Positions 6,386 to 10,408 of a stretch of 10,408 nucleotides of DNA are shown one piece after another. The first letter of the stretch is position 1, and the number at the start of each line of letters is the position of its first letter. The notes beneath the pieces are model-generated. The model did no database searches. It was given only the letters and a program-made list of their open reading frames with translations, and was not told where the DNA came from. The DNA comes from an uncultured Blautia sp. Lineage in GTDB: Bacteria; Bacillota; Clostridia; Lachnospirales; Lachnospiraceae. Position numbers and translations under genes: made by a program. Location of the stretch: positions 1 through 10,408 of the forward strand of contig UQJE01000085.1 of the NCBI GenBank assembly GCA_900541345.1, read 5' to 3'.

Positions 6386-6700
6386 ATGAGTAAAAAAATC
6401 AGAACTGAAGCCGTAGACCATCTATTTGAAGCGATTCTGTGTCTGAAAAATAAAGAAGAATGCTATACATTTTTTGAGGATGTTTGTACTATAAATGAGC
6501 TTCTTTCTTTATCACAGCGTTTCGAAGTTGCAAAGATGTTGATGGACAAATGCACATATCTTGATATTTCTGAAAAAACAGGAGCTTCCACAGCGACTAT
6601 AAGCCGTGTGAACCGTTCCCTGAATTACGGAAACGACGGATATGAGATGGTATTCGAAAGAATGGCGGAGAATAAAGAAGACAGCGAAGAAAATAAATAA
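6386..6700 (+). CDS. YerC/YecD family TrpR-related regulator
   Basis: The product is 104 residues. It matches the TrpR-like YerC/YecD family of Firmicutes: a helical N-terminal dimerisation part and a helix-turn-helix at about residues 57-79 (TYLDISEKTGASTATISRVNRSL), followed by NYGNDGY. The acidic tail (ENKEDSEENK) is of no clear role. The start is the ATG at 6386, 7 bases after AAAGGAG; an in-frame ATG at 6362 lies upstream of that SD and the one at 6380 is too close to it. The family resembles E. coli TrpR in fold, but tryptophan control has not been shown for it as far as I know, and no trp genes are nearby. The inverted repeat over its own -10 box suggests autoregulation. Confidence 0.92.
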   Translation: MSKKIRTEAVDHLFEAILCLKNKEECYTFFEDVCTINELLSLSQRFEVAKMLMDKCTYLDISEKTGASTATISRVNRSLNYGNDGYEMVFERMAENKEDSEENK

Positions 6701-6703
6701 GTC

Positions 6704-6748
6704 AAAGGAAGAAGAGTCAACCGGGATGCGATTGACTCTTCTTCTTTT
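6704..6748. terminator. Long bidirectional terminator hairpin between the TrpR-like and DUF1836 genes
   Basis: GAAGAAGAGTCAA (6708-6720) pairs perfectly over 13 bp with TTGACTCTTCTTC (6732-6744), and the stem can extend to 6704/6748 with one G-T pair; the loop has 11 bases. On the + strand the 3' arm ends in TTTT; on the - strand the mirrored arm also ends T-rich. It begins a few bases after the TrpR-like stop and lies just past the DUF1836 stop, so it can serve both convergent genes. Confidence 0.85.
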
Positions 6749-6758
6749 AAGAATATGT

Positions 6759-7376
6759 TTATTTTTTATGCTTCTCTTTTTTATCTCCGTCTTCTCCAAG
6801 TCCGTCTATCAATTGTTCAATCAGCATTTTCTTTACGTACACATCAAAGCTTAAAAGACAGATAAAGGAGAACTTTTTCAGGAATTCCTTATCTTCAGAA
6901 TCAGCGTCTTCAAAAGTTTCCTGAGCTACATTGTAGCGTTTCAGAAGATCTTTTTTCAGATATTCAATCTGGCTTTTTTCCATGCTGAATACTTCGTTAT
7001 AGATGTAGGTTAAATCTTTATCCGTGTCGGATTTGAAATATTTTTCTGTAATAGGGGACAGAAGAGCCTGAATATCACTGATGGACAGGATGTTTTTAAA
7101 ATAATAAATAAAAATCAGCATCAGAAGATGTTCTTTGGAATAACGCTTTTTCTCAGGAGAGGGAAGAAGCTTGTTCTTGGCATAATTATTGATCATAGTC
7201 TTCGTAAGGATTTTATCATCCGGATACCGTTTTGTGGAGGCAAGCTGTTTTTCCATAAAAGTGGTTACCTGATCCATATAAAGGTCAATATTCGGCAGAT
7301 CTTCCGGTTTGATATAGTCTATCCGGGATATACTTTCCAGAATGCTGTTAATCATATTCTTTGTGTCAATTGTCAT
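6759..7376 (-). CDS. DUF1836 domain-containing protein
   Basis: The product is 205 residues when started at the ATG at 7376-7374, preceded by GGAGGTGAT four bases upstream; the frame reaches further to a TTG at 7391, but that codon is the beginning of the SD region. Residues about 57-107 (TKTMINNYAKNKLLPSPEKKRYSKEHLLMLIFIYYFKNILSISDIQALL) contain the DUF1836 core, which resembles a MerR-like helix-turn-helix with the linking helix ending in DIQALL. No ligand domain is recognisable; the C-terminal half is helical and charged, ending in a lysine-rich tail. Members are predicted regulators in Firmicutes with no established target. The gene follows the MATE gene on the same strand and has its own strong promoter. 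Confidence 0.88.
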   Translation of the reverse strand: MTIDTKNMINSILESISRIDYIKPEDLPNIDLYMDQVTTFMEKQLASTKRYPDDKILTKTMINNYAKNKLLPSPEKKRYSKEHLLMLIFIYYFKNILSISDIQALLSPITEKYFKSDTDKDLTYIYNEVFSMEKSQIEYLKKDLLKRYNVAQETFEDADSEDKEFLKKFSFICLLSFDVYVKKMLIEQLIDGLGEDGDKKEKHKK

Positions 7377-7396
7377 GTAAATCACCTCCAATCCCT

Positions 7397-7425
7397 ATTA
7401 TATAGTTTTGAATACTACTTGTAAA
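7397..7425 (-). promoter_or_regulatory. Near-consensus promoter of the DUF1836 gene
   Basis: Read on the - strand: TTTACA (7425-7420), a 17-base spacer, and a perfect TATAAT (7402-7397). It lies entirely in the 56-base gap after the MATE gene. Initiation near 7390 gives a leader of only about 14 bases that consists almost entirely of the ribosome binding site. Confidence 0.8.
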
Positions 7426-7432
7426 TGTTTTT

Positions 7433-8776
7433 TTAAAGAATCTGTTTCTTTTTCCAGTTGCCTGTTCGGTACCAAAGGAAAGAAATCACATAATTTACAA
7501 ACCATCCCAGAGGTATGGCGTACCAGATAACCTGAATACCAAAAACAGGTGATAAAAATTGGGCGACAGATACGCGGATGGCAAGATTAATAAGATTTGC
7601 CAGCATATAGACTTTTACATCGCCGGAGCCCCGGAGAATACCGTCTGTAATAGCCTTAAATCCCAGAAAAGAGAAGAAAATTCCAACGAATCGGAAATAG
7701 GCAGTCCCTGTTTCAAAGGCAACAGGAGACTGAACCGGGTCTACAAAGGCGGATACAATCGGACGGTACAGAAGCTGGGAGGCAAGTGCAAGGAAAATTC
7801 CGAATGCAATAATAATTCGGTAAGCTGCCTTATATCCTTCTTTTACACGTTCTGTTTTTCCGGCACCTAGATTTTGGGCAGTGAAGGGAGACATGGCGTT
7901 TCCCGTTGCGATCATAGGTACGATTCCAAGAGATTCCAAGCGGCTTCCCGCAGAATAACCGGCAAGGGCGGAGGAGCCGAAATGATTGACAGAGGACTGG
8001 GTAAGCAACATACCTATGCTTACGATGGACTGTTGTACAATTGAGGGAATCGCGATTTTGGTTCCGGCTTTTAACATGTTTTTGTCAAAAACAGAGTATT
8101 TTTCGTCATTTTTATATGTTTTCAGCAGACGGAGGAAAATCACAAGGGAAAGTACTGCAGAAATTCCCTGTGCAATTACGGTAGCGATGGCTGCTCCTGC
8201 AACACCCATATGCAAACCTCCAACCATCAGAAGATCCATTACAATATTCAGGATGGAAGAGAAAATCAAAAGTATAAGAGGAATATTTGATTTTCCGAGG
8301 GCATTAAAATCAGCAGATAAAATATTGTACATGAACATAAAAGGAAGCCCTATAAAATAAATCTGTAAATACAAAAGCGCATCTTCCATAATATTTTCCG
8401 GCGTTTTTAAAGCGCGTAAAATTGCAGGATTATATAAAAGCCCAAGAGCAGTAAGTATAACGCTGACTATTCCAAAGGCAATGAGAAAGGTGTAGGCGGA
8501 GGTACGCATTTTGCCGTATCTGCCTGCTCCAAGATACTGGCTTGTAAGTACGGAAGCGCCTATTCCTCCTCCAATGGCAATCATAATAAAAACGGTTGTG
8601 AAAGAGTAGGATGCACCTACTGCAGCAAGGGCGTTTTCTCCGGCAAACTGTCCTACAATAATAGAGTCTGCCATATTATAAAACTGCTGGAAAAGATTTC
8701 CGATGATCATGGGAAGGGCAAAGAAAAACAAAGTTCTTCCTGGTTTTCCCTGTGTTAAATTTTGTTGTTTCTGCAA
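7433..8776 (-). CDS. MATE family efflux transporter
   Basis: The product is about 447 residues, normal for MATE proteins, with the typical twelve hydrophobic segments in two related halves. The first half opens LTQGKPGRTLFFFALPMIIGNLFQQFYNMADSIIVGQF-type sequence, and the second half repeats the pattern near KIAIPSIVQQSIVSIG with ALAGYSAGSRLESL. These exporters use Na+ or H+ gradients to expel cationic or aromatic compounds; the substrate cannot be predicted. The start is best placed at the TTG at 8776-8774: the SD GAGGTGAT ends four bases before it, the same geometry as in the DUF1836 gene. The GTG at 8785 lies within that SD. The gene follows DUF2284 by 31 bases without a terminator or clear promoter, so the two form an operon. 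Confidence 0.94.
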   Translation of the reverse strand: MQKQQNLTQGKPGRTLFFFALPMIIGNLFQQFYNMADSIIVGQFAGENALAAVGASYSFTTVFIMIAIGGGIGASVLTSQYLGAGRYGKMRTSAYTFLIAFGIVSVILTALGLLYNPAILRALKTPENIMEDALLYLQIYFIGLPFMFMYNILSADFNALGKSNIPLILLIFSSILNIVMDLLMVGGLHMGVAGAAIATVIAQGISAVLSLVIFLRLLKTYKNDEKYSVFDKNMLKAGTKIAIPSIVQQSIVSIGMLLTQSSVNHFGSSALAGYSAGSRLESLGIVPMIATGNAMSPFTAQNLGAGKTERVKEGYKAAYRIIIAFGIFLALASQLLYRPIVSAFVDPVQSPVAFETGTAYFRFVGIFFSFLGFKAITDGILRGSGDVKVYMLANLINLAIRVSVAQFLSPVFGIQVIWYAIPLGWFVNYVISFLWYRTGNWKKKQIL

Positions 8777-8807
8777 AAGTATCACCTCAAATATATGTAG
8801 TTTTTAT

Positions 8808-9371
8808 TTACGGAAGAAGAAGTCCGCATACAAGTACAAAATGATGGGGAAGATGGCCTTCCTCCATCCATTCCAGATGAAGTCCCATAAGCTTTTCTAT
8901 GGTAAGCCCCACGTTTCCGCCAAGGGATTCAATGGAATAACGCATTTTATCCGGGAAAAGGCAGGGCTCTCCTTTTTCACGGGAACAGACCGTACATTTT
9001 GTGCAGCTTCCAGCGGAAAGGCTGATGCTTCCGGGGTATTTTTCCTCTTCCTCAAAAAGCTCAAGAGAGAGCCGTTCCTTTTCTTTTATCAAAACTTCAT
9101 CAAGAATGTGGTTTATTTCTTCCTGAGTATAGTTTCTGTTCCTGTCTTTTTCTGAAAAAATAATTTTTGAAGCAAGAAGATTTAGCGTTTTATATTTTTT
9201 CCAGAAATCAAGTACACGAAAATCATAGGAAGGGCAGGACCATCGCTTGTCATAATTGGGACAGGCGCTGCAGGCTTCCAGAAACGTTTCCACATCTACA
9301 AATCCTTCTATGTATTCTGAAACGGAGATGGTGGCAGTATGGCGAGAGATACTGTAGTTTATATCTGACAT
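8808..9371 (-). CDS. DUF2284 cysteine-rich predicted metal-binding protein
   Basis: The product is 187 residues from the ATG at 9371-9369, supported by an AAAGGAA SD; the longer open frame upstream has no SD and crosses the divergent regulatory region. Eight cysteines are present: Cys34, Cys37 and Cys46 (ACSACPNY...WSCPSYDF), Cys123, Cys126, Cys129 and Cys137 (CTKCTVCSREKGEPC), and Cys182. The C-x2-C-x2-C...C group resembles an iron-sulfur or zinc site, and the family (COG5423) is annotated as predicted metal-binding; no enzymatic activity is established. There is no signal peptide, so it is cytoplasmic. It is the first gene of an operon with the MATE exporter and is divergent from an AraC-type regulator. 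Confidence 0.9.
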   Translation of the reverse strand: MSDINYSISRHTATISVSEYIEGFVDVETFLEACSACPNYDKRWSCPSYDFRVLDFWKKYKTLNLLASKIIFSEKDRNRNYTQEEINHILDEVLIKEKERLSLELFEEEEKYPGSISLSAGSCTKCTVCSREKGEPCLFPDKMRYSIESLGGNVGLTIEKLMGLHLEWMEEGHLPHHFVLVCGLLLP

Positions 9372-9385
9372 AGTTTGTTCCTTTC

Positions 9386-9457
9386 CTGTTAGTGATAAAA
9401 TGACAATTCTGACATTAATATTTATAGAGTTTTCTGTTAACAGTTGCATTATAACAG
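9386..9457. promoter_or_regulatory. Cluster of CTGTTA/TAACAG half-sites: candidate operator region
   Basis: CTGTTA occurs at 9386-9391 and 9434-9439, and its reverse complement TAACAG at 9438-9443 and 9452-9457. The two middle copies merge into the perfect palindrome CTGTTAACAG (9434-9443). The last copy overlaps the -10 box of the DUF2284 promoter. The position between a divergent AraC-type gene and its likely target operon fits regulator binding, but the link is inferred. Confidence 0.4.
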
Positions 9458-9475
9458 ATTTCAGAGAAAAAACAA
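9448..9475 (-). promoter_or_regulatory. Likely promoter of the DUF2284-MATE operon
   Basis: Read on the - strand: TTGTTT (9475-9470), a 16-base spacer, and a perfect TATAAT (9453-9448). The -35 box is weak, as expected for an activator-dependent promoter. Initiation near 9441 would fall within the palindrome CTGTTAACAG and give a leader of about 70 bases. Confidence 0.55.
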
Positions 9476-9486
9476 GAAAAGGCTTT

Positions 9487-9515
9487 TTGACTTTGATCTT
9501 CCCTTTCGCTATACT
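9487..9515 (+). promoter_or_regulatory. Promoter of the AraC-type regulator gene
   Basis: TTGACT (9487-9492), a 17-base spacer and TATACT (9510-9515), five of six matches in each box. Initiation near 9522 gives a leader of about 27 bases before the ATG at 9549. Confidence 0.8.
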
Positions 9516-9548
9516 ATAGACAAAAGTATTGTTTTTCGGGAGGCGATT

Positions 9549-10376
9549 ATGGAATTTCAACATGAGCTTATTATTCCAAACGAAGGGCTGCCCTTTAAGC
9601 TTTTTCTGTTTGAGGGTGGAAGCGGGAATTATGTAAGAGAAAAGCACTGGCATACTTCAGTGGAGATTTTTGCGGTCATGGAGGGGAAATTGAGCTTTTT
9701 CCTGAATGGGGAGGAATATCTTTTAAAAGCAGGAGAACTGATTATCATTAATTCCAATGAGATTCATTCAATCCACGCACCTGAAAAGAATCAGACTGTT
9801 GTTCTGCAGATTCCGCTGAAGCAGTTTGAGGATTATTTTACAGCGGAGCGTTTTATCCGATTTGCAAGTACAGGACACCCAAAAAACAGGGAACTGGCAG
9901 GGCGTATCCGGGAACTTTATGAAGTCAATAAGCGGCAGGAGATTGGGTGCCCGTTTAAAATAAAGGCAGTCTATAATGAAATTATGTATCTTCTTGTAAG
10001 TGCCTACCGTATTACCGAGGTCGGGGAGCGGGAGGTGCTCTGCAGCAGAAGGCTTGCCGCTTTATCAAAAATTACCACATATATGAGAGAACATTACAGG
10101 GAGGATATAAAGCTTACAGAGCTTGCGGAAATATTCGGATATTCCGATGCGTATCTTTCCAGAATGTTCCGTAAATATGCGAAAGTAAATTTTAAGACGT
10201 ATCTTCAGGACATTCGTATGGCATATGCGTACAGGGAACTTATGAATACGGACCATACCATAAGCGCCATTGCTCTTGAAAATGGTTTTTGCAGCAGCAG
10301 AGGCTTTGCAAGGGAGTTTAGGAAACGATACGGAATCCTCCCCAGTGAGCTTCTAAAAGAACAGGGAAAAAAGTAA
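9549..10376 (+). CDS. AraC family transcriptional regulator with N-terminal cupin sensor
   Basis: The product is 275 residues from the ATG at 9549, which has a strong SD (GGGAGG) five bases upstream; the frame is open back to 9444, but that part would cover the promoter. Residues about 15-90 form a cupin fold, with HWHTSVEI (33-40), GKLSFFLNGEEYLLKAGELIIINSNEIHSI-type strands and His73/His76. Residues about 172-272 are the AraC double helix-turn-helix, with KLTELAEIFGYSDAYLSRMFRKYAKVNFKTYL for the first and HTISAIALENGFCSSRGFAREFRKRYG for the second. Such proteins commonly respond to small molecules, often sugars, bound in the cupin. The divergent DUF2284-MATE operon is the likeliest target. 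The inducer is unknown. No terminator is visible in the 32 bases left after the stop. Confidence 0.94.
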   Translation: MEFQHELIIPNEGLPFKLFLFEGGSGNYVREKHWHTSVEIFAVMEGKLSFFLNGEEYLLKAGELIIINSNEIHSIHAPEKNQTVVLQIPLKQFEDYFTAERFIRFASTGHPKNRELAGRIRELYEVNKRQEIGCPFKIKAVYNEIMYLLVSAYRITEVGEREVLCSRRLAALSKITTYMREHYREDIKLTELAEIFGYSDAYLSRMFRKYAKVNFKTYLQDIRMAYAYRELMNTDHTISAIALENGFCSSRGFAREFRKRYGILPSELLKEQGKK

Positions 10377-10408
10377 AAAGTCAAAAAATAGCACTATAAG
10401 AGACAAGA

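Noticed and set aside
8703..9155. 150-codon + strand open frame opposite the DUF2284 and MATE genes
   Set aside because: It has no recognisable domain or SD and is antisense to two well-supported genes.
9372..9653. Long N-terminal extension of the DUF2284 protein
   Set aside because: It overlaps the start of the AraC gene and the divergent promoters, lacks an SD, and the part after 9371 alone matches the family.
1..10408. Search for a defence system, mobile element, CRISPR array or biosynthetic cluster
   Set aside because: No transposase, integrase, toxin-antitoxin pair, repeat-spacer array or terminal repeats were seen; gene content is conserved chromosomal.

Overview
The window is an ordinary stretch of core chromosome from a low-to-moderate GC Gram-positive anaerobe, most likely a Lachnospiraceae member of the Clostridia. 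The evidence is the infC-rpmI-rplT order with strong AGGAGG-type ribosome binding sites, the Clostridia-typical small families (DUF4364, DUF1836, DUF2284, YerC/YecD TrpR-like, YesL/DUF624), and consensus sigma-A-type promoters. The genus cannot be fixed from the sequence alone. I see no mobile element, CRISPR array, tRNA, rRNA or defence cassette. Fourteen protein genes fill the window almost completely and no gene-free stretch exceeds 300 bases.

Left part (1-3186, + strand): the 3' part of infC (translation initiation factor IF-3), then rpmI (L35) and rplT (L20), closed by a strong intrinsic terminator at 963-1010. Next come a membrane-anchored NodB-type polysaccharide deacetylase and rarA, the replication-associated AAA+ ATPase. 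rarA has its own near-consensus promoter that straddles the stop codon of the deacetylase gene.

Middle part (3181-5344, - strand): a tightly coupled three-gene operon, read right to left: a YesL-like membrane protein, a TIGR01212-type radical SAM enzyme (YhcC/YtqA-MnmL-like) and a DUF4364 winged-helix protein. The first pair overlaps by ATGA, and the third gene's SD is fused to the stop codon of the second. This operon converges on rarA; both genes end inside one perfect hairpin that looks like a bidirectional terminator.

Next (5479-6748, + strand): a YcdX-like PHP phosphoesterase divergent from the YesL operon, then a small TrpR-like regulator whose promoter carries a perfect inverted repeat over the -10 box. 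A long hairpin separates it from the converging DUF1836 gene.

Right part (6759-10376): on the - strand, DUF2284 (cysteine-rich, predicted metal-binding), then a MATE efflux transporter, then DUF1836 with its own strong promoter. Divergent from DUF2284 is an AraC-family cupin regulator. The intergenic region between them holds repeated CTGTTA/TAACAG half-sites, which suggests that the AraC protein controls the DUF2284-MATE pair. This small regulator/metal-protein/exporter group and the YesL/radical-SAM/DUF4364 operon are the two places where uncharacterised biology is most likely. Neither is clearly a new system from sequence alone.
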